Assembly (NCBI GenBank): GCA_947175285.1
Contig: CAMWMM010000362.1
Location: 1 to 5,480, forward strand
Direction: 5' to 3'
From: an uncultured Lachnospiraceae bacterium
Lineage (GTDB): Bacteria; Bacillota_A; Clostridia; Lachnospirales; Lachnospiraceae
DNA length: 5,480 bases
A model generated the notes under the pieces. That model did no database searches, had not been told where the DNA came from, and saw only the letters and a list, made by a program, of their open reading frames with translations. Shown here piece after piece: positions 1-5,480 of the stretch. The first letter of the stretch is position 1. Every line of letters starts with the position of its first letter. The position numbers and the translations under genes are program-made.

Positions 1-38
1 CCAACATATATTACCTACAAGTTTTAGTTTTTATTATA

Positions 39-67
39 ATTATAATCTGTTTATAACAGAATCGCAA
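39..67 (-). promoter_or_regulatory. Candidate leftward sigma-A promoter for a divergent gene outside the window
   Basis: On the minus strand, TTGCGA (62-67) is followed after exactly 17 bases by TATAAT (39-44), a near-consensus housekeeping promoter. Transcription would start near base 32 and run out of the left edge. A minus-strand ATG at 5-7, preceded by a weak TAGGT, could be the start of the divergent gene, but only seven bases of it lie in the window, so it is not called as a gene. The AT-rich stretch 33-46 is self-complementary and so also gives TATAAT on the plus strand (35-40 and 41-46). No convincing plus-strand -35 box is placed to use those, which favours the leftward reading. The promoter is inferred from sequence only. 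Confidence 0.4.
46..60. promoter_or_regulatory. Palindromic operator-like site in the promoter spacer
   Basis: TCTGTT (46-51) and AACAGA (55-60) form a perfect 6-bp inverted repeat around TAT. The palindrome lies entirely inside the 17-bp spacer of the leftward promoter at 39-67, a position where a bound dimer would block RNA polymerase. It could be the operator of a repressor encoded by the divergent gene or elsewhere. As RNA it would form only a weak hairpin with a 3-base loop and no U-run, so termination is unlikely. A chance palindrome in AT-rich DNA cannot be excluded. Confidence 0.35.
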
Positions 68-107
68 TTATGAAAAAGGACTCCGCAAACCACATCAATA
101 AAAAATC

Positions 108-139
108 AAATTCCTTATAAATTTCTTAGAATTTACCTC
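108..139 (+). promoter_or_regulatory. Tandem 11-bp direct repeats, possible response-regulator binding site
   Basis: AAATTCCTTAT (108-118) is directly followed by AAATTTCTTAG (119-129), matching at 9 of 11 positions. A degenerate third copy beginning AATTT follows at 130-139. Repeats spaced by about one helical turn are the usual binding pattern of OmpR/PhoB-type regulators, which bind as head-to-tail dimers, and such a regulator is encoded at 1073-1735. The block sits just upstream of a -10-like box, where an activator could replace a missing -35 element. Autoregulation of the operon is an inference. AT-rich DNA yields such repeats by chance fairly often. Confidence 0.3.
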
Positions 140-145
140 TATGAT
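140..145 (+). promoter_or_regulatory. Weak -10-like box for the rightward operon
   Basis: TATGAT lies directly after the tandem repeats and 29 bases before the TraX-family start codon, giving a predicted leader of roughly 20 bases. No recognisable TTGACA-like -35 box stands 16-18 bases upstream, consistent with an activator-dependent promoter or with the true promoter being elsewhere in 60-150. Confidence 0.25.
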
Positions 146-162
146 TAATGTTATCAAACAAC

Positions 163-167
163 GGAGG
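163..167 (+). promoter_or_regulatory. Ribosome binding site that fixes the TraX-family start
   Basis: A perfect GGAGG stands 7 bases before the ATG at 175. An in-frame ATG at 148 would add nine residues, but then the GGAGG would lie inside the coding region, and that ATG has no Shine-Dalgarno sequence of its own. The start at 175 is therefore chosen. Confidence 0.85.
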
Positions 168-174
168 TATATTT

Positions 175-1044
175 ATGAACACGCTTACAAACGAAACACA
201 TCAACATTTGTCAGGCTTTACCCTAAAATACATCGCATTAGTATGTATGGTTCTCGACCACGTCCACTACTTTTTTTCCTTCACAGGTAAAATACCGCTC
301 TTTTTCTCTCAGGCGGGCAGACTTGCCGCGCCGCTGTTTCTCTTCTGCATTATTGAAGGATTTATCCATACCCGGAACAGGAAAAAATATTTTCTTCGCA
401 TCTACCTGCTTTCCATTTTGATGGGACTAATTCAGTTCTCCTTTTTTAATGTAGGATACGCCCTTGTCCGCGGAGACGGCTTCTTCCCACAGAATCAAAT
501 GCTTGCATCTTTCGCCATTTTGATAGTCGTCCTACAGGGCATTGACTGGTGTGAAAAGAAAAAGTGGCTGCCCGGACTTGCAGCAATTATAATTCCGTTT
601 GCGCTTCCTTACATTGTAATCGTACTGCTTTCACTCTGCGCCTCGGGCGGATATATAAAAACTGCATTTTTTATTAACCTGCTCGCCTATACCGTACTGC
701 CCTGTCATCTTTTTATTCTGGACGGAGGAACTGCTACTCTGCTTTGCGGATGCGTGCTTTATCTTTTCCGTAAGCACCGAACAAAACAAGCTGCCGCATA
801 TGTAATTTTTGTTTTTTTGTGGGACTTCGTACGCATCTTACTTTATATAAAAGGCAATGTTTCCGTGGCAATCTTTTTTACCGAAGCATACGAATGGATG
901 GAGGTTTTTGCAGTCATTCCGATGTTATGCTACAATGGTAGCCGTGGACGCGGTCCCAAAAAATTATTTTACTGGTTTTATCCCGTCCATATCTATATAC
1001 TCTATGCACTTTCCTGCGTAGTGTATAACTTATGCAACGCATAA
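175..1044 (+). CDS. TraX-family polytopic membrane protein (putative acyltransferase)
   Basis: This 289-residue, strongly hydrophobic protein has about eight likely membrane segments. It carries the marks of the TraX family: LKYIALVCMVLDHV (17-30, with the Asp-His pair D28-H29), the arginine-containing GRLAAPLFLF (48-57) followed by EGFIHTRNRKKYFLR (61-75), and a C-terminal YPVHIYILY (269-277, H272). The namesake, TraX of the F plasmid, acetylates the N-terminus of pilin in the inner membrane. Chromosomal Firmicutes members are mostly uncharacterised, so the substrate here is unknown. A short hydrophilic N-terminus precedes the first membrane segment and there is no cleavable signal peptide. 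The gene leads an operon with a two-component system 28 bp downstream and no conjugation genes are nearby, so a pilin substrate is unlikely; modification of an envelope component is an inference. It appears complete. Family assignment is fairly secure, function is not. Confidence 0.8.
   Translation: MNTLTNETHQHLSGFTLKYIALVCMVLDHVHYFFSFTGKIPLFFSQAGRLAAPLFLFCIIEGFIHTRNRKKYFLRIYLLSILMGLIQFSFFNVGYALVRGDGFFPQNQMLASFAILIVVLQGIDWCEKKKWLPGLAAIIIPFALPYIVIVLLSLCASGGYIKTAFFINLLAYTVLPCHLFILDGGTATLLCGCVLYLFRKHRTKQAAAYVIFVFLWDFVRILLYIKGNVSVAIFFTEAYEWMEVFAVIPMLCYNGSRGRGPKKLFYWFYPVHIYILYALSCVVYNLCNA
1030..1044 (+). repeat. Inverted repeat over the TraX-family stop codon
   Basis: TTATGC (1030-1035) and GCATAA (1039-1044) are perfect 6-bp arms around AAC, and the right arm ends with the stop codon. 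In RNA this gives a small hairpin with a tight loop. No T-run follows, so it is not an intrinsic terminator. It might mark an mRNA processing point or a protein site in front of the response regulator gene, or be chance. Confidence 0.3.
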
Positions 1045-1058
1045 CTGCTTATATAAAT

Positions 1059-1065
1059 AGAAAGG
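1059..1065 (+). promoter_or_regulatory. Ribosome binding site of the response regulator gene
   Basis: AGAAAGG lies 7 bases before the ATG at 1073. It is weaker than the GGAGG of the first gene. The 28-bp gap to the preceding gene contains no terminator, which supports co-transcription. Confidence 0.6.
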
Positions 1066-1072
1066 TTTTTCA

Positions 1073-1735
1073 ATGGCACGTATCCTTGTAATTGATGACG
1101 ATAACGAAATTCTTATTTTAATAAAGAACGCCCTGCAAAAAGACGGACACGAAATTATCTGCCGACAGGGAATTACGGATGATATCAAAAAACGTATCCC
1201 GCAATGTGACCTTATTCTTTTAGATGTTATGATGCCGGGCACTGACGGATACAGTTTCTGCCGTACCATTCGCAATTATGTGGATTGCCCCATCCTTTTT
1301 CTTACTGCAAAAGGTCTTGAGGAAGATTTAGATTTCGGTCTTTCCCTCGGCGCTGATGACTACATTAAGAAACCATTTTCCATCGTGGAGCTTCGTGCAA
1401 GGGTAAATGCACATTTAAGACGCGAACAGAGAGAAAAACGTTCCTGCTTTTCGGTTGGAAATATTCACTTTCTGCTCTCGTCCAGGGAAGTTCTTGTCAA
1501 TGACACCACACTTCCCTTTACCAAAAGCGAATATGAAATTTCTCTTTTGCTTGCGAAAAATCATGGGCAGACTTTTTCCCGCGAACAGATTTATGAAGCC
1601 GTTTTCGGATACGACGGAGAAAGCGATGAATCTGCAATCACAGAACATATCAAAAATATCCGCAAAAAATTTGCGGCTGTAGATACCGCACCAATTAAAA
1701 CAGTCTGGGGGATTGGATACCGATGGCAGTCTTAA
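1073..1735 (+). CDS. OmpR/PhoB-family response regulator
   Basis: This 220-residue cytoplasmic transcription regulator is phosphorylated by a partner kinase and then binds DNA. The receiver domain (about 1-118) has the full active site: acidic pair D8-D9, phospho-acceptor D51 in LILLDVMMPG, T78, the aromatic switch Y97 and K100 in the KKPF motif. The C-terminal winged-helix domain (about 125-219) has the expected LPFTKSEYEISLLL (147-160), SREQIYEAVFG (169-179), an ITEHIKNIRKK recognition-helix region (189-199) and the terminal VWGIGYRW (211-218). Length is normal for the family. In overall feel it resembles the SpaR/NsrR/VanR branch, whose members often respond to lantibiotics or other envelope stress; that subfamily call is tentative, because no transporter or immunity gene is in the window. 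It overlaps the histidine kinase gene by 13 bp in another frame, so translation is probably coupled. The tandem repeats at 108-139 are a candidate target. Confidence 0.95.
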   Translation: MARILVIDDDNEILILIKNALQKDGHEIICRQGITDDIKKRIPQCDLILLDVMMPGTDGYSFCRTIRNYVDCPILFLTAKGLEEDLDFGLSLGADDYIKKPFSIVELRARVNAHLRREQREKRSCFSVGNIHFLLSSREVLVNDTTLPFTKSEYEISLLLAKNHGQTFSREQIYEAVFGYDGESDESAITEHIKNIRKKFAAVDTAPIKTVWGIGYRWQS

Positions 1736-2859
1736 ATAAAAAAGAAAGAAAACTAAGTTCCTTTTTTCTTCGATTCCTGTTGGAAGCTGTATTGTCCGTT
1801 GTGCTAACCGGTATCGTATGGGTTATGCTTTTATTTCTTAGCATCCGACTTCATATTACGCTCGGCCGTTTCTTTCCCAATACGGAAATTGTTTGGCTGA
1901 TTCTATTTTTTCTTCTGCTGATTTTAAATCTTACTTTTGTTATCAAACAAAATGCAAGACGATTGGCAAAAGAATTGCTTATCCTGCAAAACGCTGCGGA
2001 TCAAATCAGGGATCAGAATCTTGATTTTAAAATTGCCAAAACGGGCATCCGCGAATTTAATCAAGTAGCTGATTCCCTTGATGCATTGCGGACGGAACTT
2101 TCCCGCTCTTTAGAAGAACAATGGTATATGCAGCAGCAGAAAAAAAGGCAGTTTGCCGCACTGGCGCATGACATTAAAACACCGCTCACCATTGTGCGCG
2201 GCAATGCGGAACTTCTTGCTGAAACAGCGCTTGATGCGGAGCAGACTTCCTATAATCAGTTTGTCCTCAAAAATGCAGAGCAGATTCAAAGCTATGTGAC
2301 AAAAATGATTGAAACGGCAAAGGAAGATATGCCGGATAAAGATTCTGATAACGCTCTCCCTGTTCCTTTTAGGCAGTTCCTTGATGAGCTTTGCGAAAAT
2401 ACAAAAAGTCTCGGACATAAAAAAGACCTCTCTATCTTTTTTACATCCGAAACCCTGCCTGAATATCTTCCTTTTCCGGAAGCACCTATAAAACGTATTT
2501 TGAACAACTTACTGGACAACGCCATTTATTATTCACCCGACCACGGCACAGTGACTTTACACACCTGCATCATTATCTGTGAAAACAACCCATCCGGTAA
2601 TTCTTCTTCCGGCAGCATACTCCAATTTACCGTCTCCGATGAGGGATGCGGTTTTTCCGCGGAAGCTTTGCGTCTTGGCACGGAAGAATTTTACCGGGAT
2701 GATGCAAGCCGCAGTGACAGTTCCCATTTCGGAATGGGGCTTACAATTGTAAAGCAGTTAGTCGATGGAATGAACGGAACACTCATTCTTGGCAACCGCC
2801 CTAATGGGGGCGGGGTTGTTACCGTAAAGCTGCCTGCGCCGCCGCCAGCTTTGCAATAG
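1723..2859 (+). CDS. Membrane sensor histidine kinase, partner of the upstream regulator
   Basis: This 378-residue inner-membrane kinase autophosphorylates on histidine and should pass the phosphate to the regulator encoded just upstream. Two membrane segments (about 14-42 and 55-75) are separated by only about a dozen residues, so there is no external sensor domain. A HAMP-like linker (about 75-130) leads to the dimerisation/H-box AALAHDIKTPLT (145-156; H149). The ATP-binding domain shows the N box NNLLDNAIYYSP (261-272), G1 box DEGCGFS (306-312), F-box-like EEFYRDD (321-327) and G2 box GMGLTIVKQLV (337-347). All catalytic motifs are intact. The start ATG overlaps the end of the regulator gene by 13 bp, with a G-rich weak ribosome site at 1707-1712. 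Residues 366-378 and the stop codon are encoded opposite the last codons of ppdK. The proline-rich tail APPPALQ follows the last expected strand of the ATPase fold and looks like a by-product of that overlap. Confidence 0.94.
   Translation: MAVLNKKERKLSSFFLRFLLEAVLSVVLTGIVWVMLLFLSIRLHITLGRFFPNTEIVWLILFFLLLILNLTFVIKQNARRLAKELLILQNAADQIRDQNLDFKIAKTGIREFNQVADSLDALRTELSRSLEEQWYMQQQKKRQFAALAHDIKTPLTIVRGNAELLAETALDAEQTSYNQFVLKNAEQIQSYVTKMIETAKEDMPDKDSDNALPVPFRQFLDELCENTKSLGHKKDLSIFFTSETLPEYLPFPEAPIKRILNNLLDNAIYYSPDHGTVTLHTCIIICENNPSGNSSSGSILQFTVSDEGCGFSAEALRLGTEEFYRDDASRSDSSHFGMGLTIVKQLVDGMNGTLILGNRPNGGGVVTVKLPAPPPALQ
2796..2813 (-). terminator. GC-rich hairpin just after ppdK, weak terminator candidate
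   Basis: CCGCCC (2796-2801) and GGGCGG (2808-2813) are perfect arms around a 6-base loop. Read on the minus strand, the hairpin begins 5 bases after the ppdK stop codon. Only a short TT follows before GCC, so the U-tract is poor and efficient intrinsic termination is doubtful. It lies wholly inside the histidine kinase gene, in codons for the RPNGG stretch (residues 359-363). For plus-strand transcription it falls within coding sequence and is also followed by a poor T-run. Confidence 0.3.
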
Positions 2860-5446
2860 GCACACGGAAAGGAGAACAGGAAACATAGTCCAGTCCGATC
2901 TTGTGGCAGAATTCTACGGAAGAAGGATCTCCGCCGTGCTCGCCACAGATGCCAACGTGAAGCTTGGGATTTACAGGTTTGCCCAGCTTGATGGACATCT
3001 CCATCAGCTTGCCGACGCCGGTCTGATCCAGCTTTGCGAAAGGATCATTCTCAAGGATTTTACTGTCATAATAAGCGTCCAAAAACTTTCCGGCGTCATC
3101 ACGGGAAAATCCGAAGGTCATCTGAGTCAGATCATTTGTGCCGAAGCAGAAGAAATCGGCTTCCTTCGCAATCTCATCTGCCGTGAGAGCCGCGCGGGGA
3201 ATCTCAATCATAGTACCTACTTCATACTCCATGCTGCTTCCTGCCGCAGCAATCTCGGCATCGGCGGTCTCAGCAACAATCTTCTTAACTGCCTTAAGCT
3301 CCTTTACTTCACAAACAAGAGGAATCATTATTTCCGGCTTGATTGTCCAGTCCGGGTGCGCCTTCATCACATTGATTGCCGCACGGACGACAGCCTTAGT
3401 CTGCATCTTTGCAATTTCAGGATAAGTAACTGCAAGACGGCATCCTCTGTGTCCCATCATGGGGTTAAACTCATGAAGTGAAGCAATGAAGGTCTTAATC
3501 TTCTCCACAGGTCTTCCCTGCGCCTGCGCCAGCTTCTCAATGTCAGCCTCCTCGTTGGGAACAAACTCGTGAAGCGGGGGATCCAGAAAACGAATAGTAA
3601 CCGGACATCCCTCAAGCGCTTCGTACAACTTTTCGAAATCGCCCTGTTGGTAAGGAAGAATCTTGTCTAACGCCGCTTCTCTCTCCTCAACAGTATCGGC
3701 GCAAATCATCTCACGGAACGCAGCAATCCTGCTCTCCTCAAAAAACATATGCTCTGTACGGCAGAGACCGATACCTTCTGCGCCCAGCTCACGAGCCTTC
3801 TTTGCGTCCGCGGGAGTGTCTGCATTGGTACGCACCTTCAGTTTACGGTACTTGTCTGCCCATGCCATAACACGTCCGAATTCACCTGCGATGGTTGCGT
3901 CAACGGTCTTGATCTGTCCTCCGTAAATATTTCCGGTGGTACCGTCGATGGAAATATAATCTCCTTCATGGAACTCCTGCCCACCAAGGGTAAACTTCTT
4001 ATCAGTCTCATTCATAGCAATATCGCCGCAGCCGGACACACAGCAGGTACCCATACCGCGAGCCACAACTGCCGCGTGGGAAGTCATTCCGCCGCGGACA
4101 GTGAGGATACCCTGAGATACCTTCATGCCGGTAATATCCTCAGGAGAAGTCTCCAGACGAACCAGAACCACTTTCTCGCCTTTTGCCGCGCAGACCTCTG
4201 CGTCCTCGGCTGAAAATACGATTTTACCGCACGCAGCTCCGGGAGAAGCACCAAGCCCTCTGCCTATTGGAGCAGCCGCTTTCAATGCGGCAGCGTCAAA
4301 CTGGGGATGCAGCAGGGTATCAAGGTTACGGGGATCGATCATGGCAACTGCCTCCGCTTCGCTCTTGTGTCCCTCATCCACCAAATCACATGCTATCTTC
4401 AAAGCCGCTTGAGCAGTTCTTTTCCCATTACGGCACTGCAGCATATACAGTTTCTGGTTTTCAACGGTAAACTCCATATCCTGCATATCATGATAATGAT
4501 TCTCCAAAATCTCACATACTTTAATGAATTCCCCATATGCCGCAGGAAACTCCTGCTCCATCTGCGCGATAGGCATAGGTGTGCGGACGCCTGCCACCAC
4601 ATCCTCGCCCTGAGCATTCTTAAGGAACTCACCCATCAGCTTCTTCTCGCCGGTTGCGGGATCACGGGTAAACGCAACGCCCGTTCCGGACTGATCGTTC
4701 AGATTACCGAACACCATGGGCATTACGTTTACTGCAGTACCCCAGGAATAGGGTATATCATTGTCACGGCGGTATACGTTTGCACGGGGATTATCCCAGG
4801 AACGGAACACAGCCTCGATAGCCAGCTTTAACTGCTCTACAGGGTCGGAAGGGAAATCCTTTCCTAACTGATTCTTATACTCAGTCTTAAACTGCTCTGC
4901 AAGAGTCTTCAAATCGGCTGCAGTAAGTTCAACATCAAACTTAACGCCTTTCTCCTCCTTCATCTTGTCAATCAACTGCTCAAAATATTTCTTACCCACT
5001 TCCATGACCACATCCGAGAACATTTGAATAAACCGTCTGTAGGAATCATATACAAAACGTTCAAATGCCGGATCGGAATTGCCGGCAATCATAGCGGAAA
5101 CAACATTATCATTCAGACCAAGATTTAGGATAGTGTCCATCATTCCGGGCATAGAAGCACGCGCGCCGGAACGCACGGACACAAGTAGAGGATTATTCAA
5201 ATCACCAAATTTTTTGCCGTTGATTTTTTCCATCTCCGCCACATAGTTCATAATCTGACCCATAATCTCGTCATTAATCTTACGGCCGTCCTCATAATAC
5301 TGAGTGCAGGCCTCTGTGGTAATAGTAAAGCCCTGAGGAACCGGCAGACCGATACCTGTCATTTCCGCCAGATTTGCGCCCTTACCTCCGAGCAGGTTAC
5401 GCATGCTCATATCACCTTCACTAAACAAATAAACCCATTTTTTCAT
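2819..5446 (-). CDS. ppdK: Pyruvate, phosphate dikinase
   Basis: This complete 875-residue cytosolic enzyme interconverts pyruvate, ATP and phosphate with PEP, AMP and pyrophosphate; in anaerobic Clostridia it can serve pyrophosphate-linked glycolysis or PEP synthesis. The N-terminal ATP-grasp domain (about 1-350) has GGKGANLAEMT (20-30) and SVRSGARASMPG (90-101). The swivelling phosphohistidine domain (about 400-510) has TVRGGMTSHAAV (449-460) with catalytic H457 and, two residues earlier, T455, the site reversibly phosphorylated by PPDK regulatory proteins in this family. The C-terminal PEP/pyruvate barrel (about 520-873) shows LCRTEH (R563), R619 before LDPPLHEF, EIP (E748), FGTNDLTQ (N771, D772) and GICGEHGGDPSS (C834). 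Length and sequence closely follow the C. symbiosum enzyme (about 874 residues). An in-frame GTG at 5467 would add seven residues, but it lies upstream of the ribosome site and the family begins at MKKWVY, so ATG 5446 is chosen. The 3' end overlaps the convergent kinase gene by 41 bp. Confidence 0.98.
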   Translation of the reverse strand: MKKWVYLFSEGDMSMRNLLGGKGANLAEMTGIGLPVPQGFTITTEACTQYYEDGRKINDEIMGQIMNYVAEMEKINGKKFGDLNNPLLVSVRSGARASMPGMMDTILNLGLNDNVVSAMIAGNSDPAFERFVYDSYRRFIQMFSDVVMEVGKKYFEQLIDKMKEEKGVKFDVELTAADLKTLAEQFKTEYKNQLGKDFPSDPVEQLKLAIEAVFRSWDNPRANVYRRDNDIPYSWGTAVNVMPMVFGNLNDQSGTGVAFTRDPATGEKKLMGEFLKNAQGEDVVAGVRTPMPIAQMEQEFPAAYGEFIKVCEILENHYHDMQDMEFTVENQKLYMLQCRNGKRTAQAALKIACDLVDEGHKSEAEAVAMIDPRNLDTLLHPQFDAAALKAAAPIGRGLGASPGAACGKIVFSAEDAEVCAAKGEKVVLVRLETSPEDITGMKVSQGILTVRGGMTSHAAVVARGMGTCCVSGCGDIAMNETDKKFTLGGQEFHEGDYISIDGTTGNIYGGQIKTVDATIAGEFGRVMAWADKYRKLKVRTNADTPADAKKARELGAEGIGLCRTEHMFFEESRIAAFREMICADTVEEREAALDKILPYQQGDFEKLYEALEGCPVTIRFLDPPLHEFVPNEEADIEKLAQAQGRPVEKIKTFIASLHEFNPMMGHRGCRLAVTYPEIAKMQTKAVVRAAINVMKAHPDWTIKPEIMIPLVCEVKELKAVKKIVAETADAEIAAAGSSMEYEVGTMIEIPRAALTADEIAKEADFFCFGTNDLTQMTFGFSRDDAGKFLDAYYDSKILENDPFAKLDQTGVGKLMEMSIKLGKPVNPKLHVGICGEHGGDPSSVEFCHKIGLDYVSCSPFRVPIAKLAAAQAALR

Positions 5447-5456
5447 TCTTGTGTCA

Positions 5457-5464
5457 CTTCCTTT
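5457..5464 (-). promoter_or_regulatory. Ribosome binding site of ppdK
   Basis: On the minus strand AAAGGAAG ends 10 bases before the ATG at 5446. It supports that start over the in-frame GTG at 5467, whose next codons form this very site. A CATAAT (5472-5477) just upstream resembles a -10 box, but its -35 region would be outside the window and the leader would be very short, so no ppdK promoter is called. Confidence 0.6.
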
Positions 5465-5480
5465 CACAAAAATTATGCCC

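Noticed and set aside
33..46. Plus-strand tandem TATAAT boxes as the main promoter of the rightward operon
   Set aside because: No acceptable -35 sequence lies 16-18 bases upstream of either box, and the stretch is self-complementary, so the boxes are explained by the better leftward promoter.
148..174. Upstream in-frame ATG that would extend the TraX-family protein by nine residues
   Set aside because: The GGAGG at 163-167 is ideally placed for the ATG at 175 and would fall inside the extended coding region.
175..1044. Reading the TraX-family gene as evidence of a conjugative element
   Set aside because: No relaxase, pilin, mating-pair gene, integrase or origin-like sequence is in the window, and chromosomal TraX-family genes are common in Firmicutes.
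1030..1275. Minus-strand open frame of 81 codons over the start of the response regulator gene
   Set aside because: It is the complement of a clearly coding receiver domain, with no ribosome site or recognisable motif.
2903..3481. A 192-codon plus-strand open frame with a GTG start opposite ppdK, preceded by an AGGAG-like stretch near 2870
   Set aside because: It lies wholly antisense to conserved PPDK codons, its translation shows no recognisable domain, and the AGGAG is about 30 bases from the start. Long antisense frames are expected opposite a gene with a restricted codon set.
3749..4831. Other plus-strand open frames of about 95-174 codons opposite ppdK
   Set aside because: They are all antisense to one conserved enzyme, overlap each other in different frames, and look low-complexity rather than protein-like.
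5447..5467. In-frame GTG start that would extend PPDK by seven residues
   Set aside because: The added codons contain the AAAGGAAG ribosome site for ATG 5446, and family members begin at the MKKWVY position.

Overview
The window looks like a piece of a low-to-moderate GC Firmicutes (Clostridia) chromosome, most likely Lachnospiraceae or a near relative. The main reason is the pyruvate, phosphate dikinase, which reads almost along its whole length like the well-studied Clostridium symbiosum enzyme. Strong GGAGG-type ribosome binding sites, very AT-rich intergenic DNA and an OmpR/EnvZ-type two-component pair fit the same group. This assignment is from memory of family sequences, not from a search.

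Layout. Bases 1-174 are an AT-rich regulatory region. It holds a good leftward (minus-strand) promoter with a perfect palindrome between its -35 and -10 boxes, probably for a divergent gene just outside the window, then a tandem 11-bp repeat followed by a -10-like box in front of the rightward genes. Bases 175-2859 are a compact rightward three-gene unit: a TraX-family polytopic membrane protein (175-1044), a response regulator (1073-1735) and a sensor histidine kinase (1723-2859). The gaps are 28 bp and a 13-bp overlap, so co-transcription is likely. Bases 2819-5446 on the minus strand encode complete PPDK (ppdK), with its ribosome binding site at 5457-5464. No mobile element, CRISPR array, tRNA or rRNA was seen.

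How the parts may work together. The kinase has two membrane segments with only about a dozen residues between them, so it probably senses something in or at the membrane. Its partner is a DNA-binding regulator of the type often tied to cell-envelope or antimicrobial-peptide responses. The co-transcribed TraX-like protein belongs to a family named for the F-plasmid pilin N-acetyltransferase, yet no conjugation gene is nearby. A membrane acyl-transfer (envelope modification) function under two-component control is a reasonable but unproven reading. PPDK is a central carbon enzyme (PEP/pyruvate interconversion) and seems functionally unrelated.

The most unusual structural point is that the kinase and ppdK genes meet tail to tail and overlap by 41 bp in coding sequence. 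There is no intergenic space for a terminator. The only terminator-like hairpin seen for ppdK lies inside the kinase gene.
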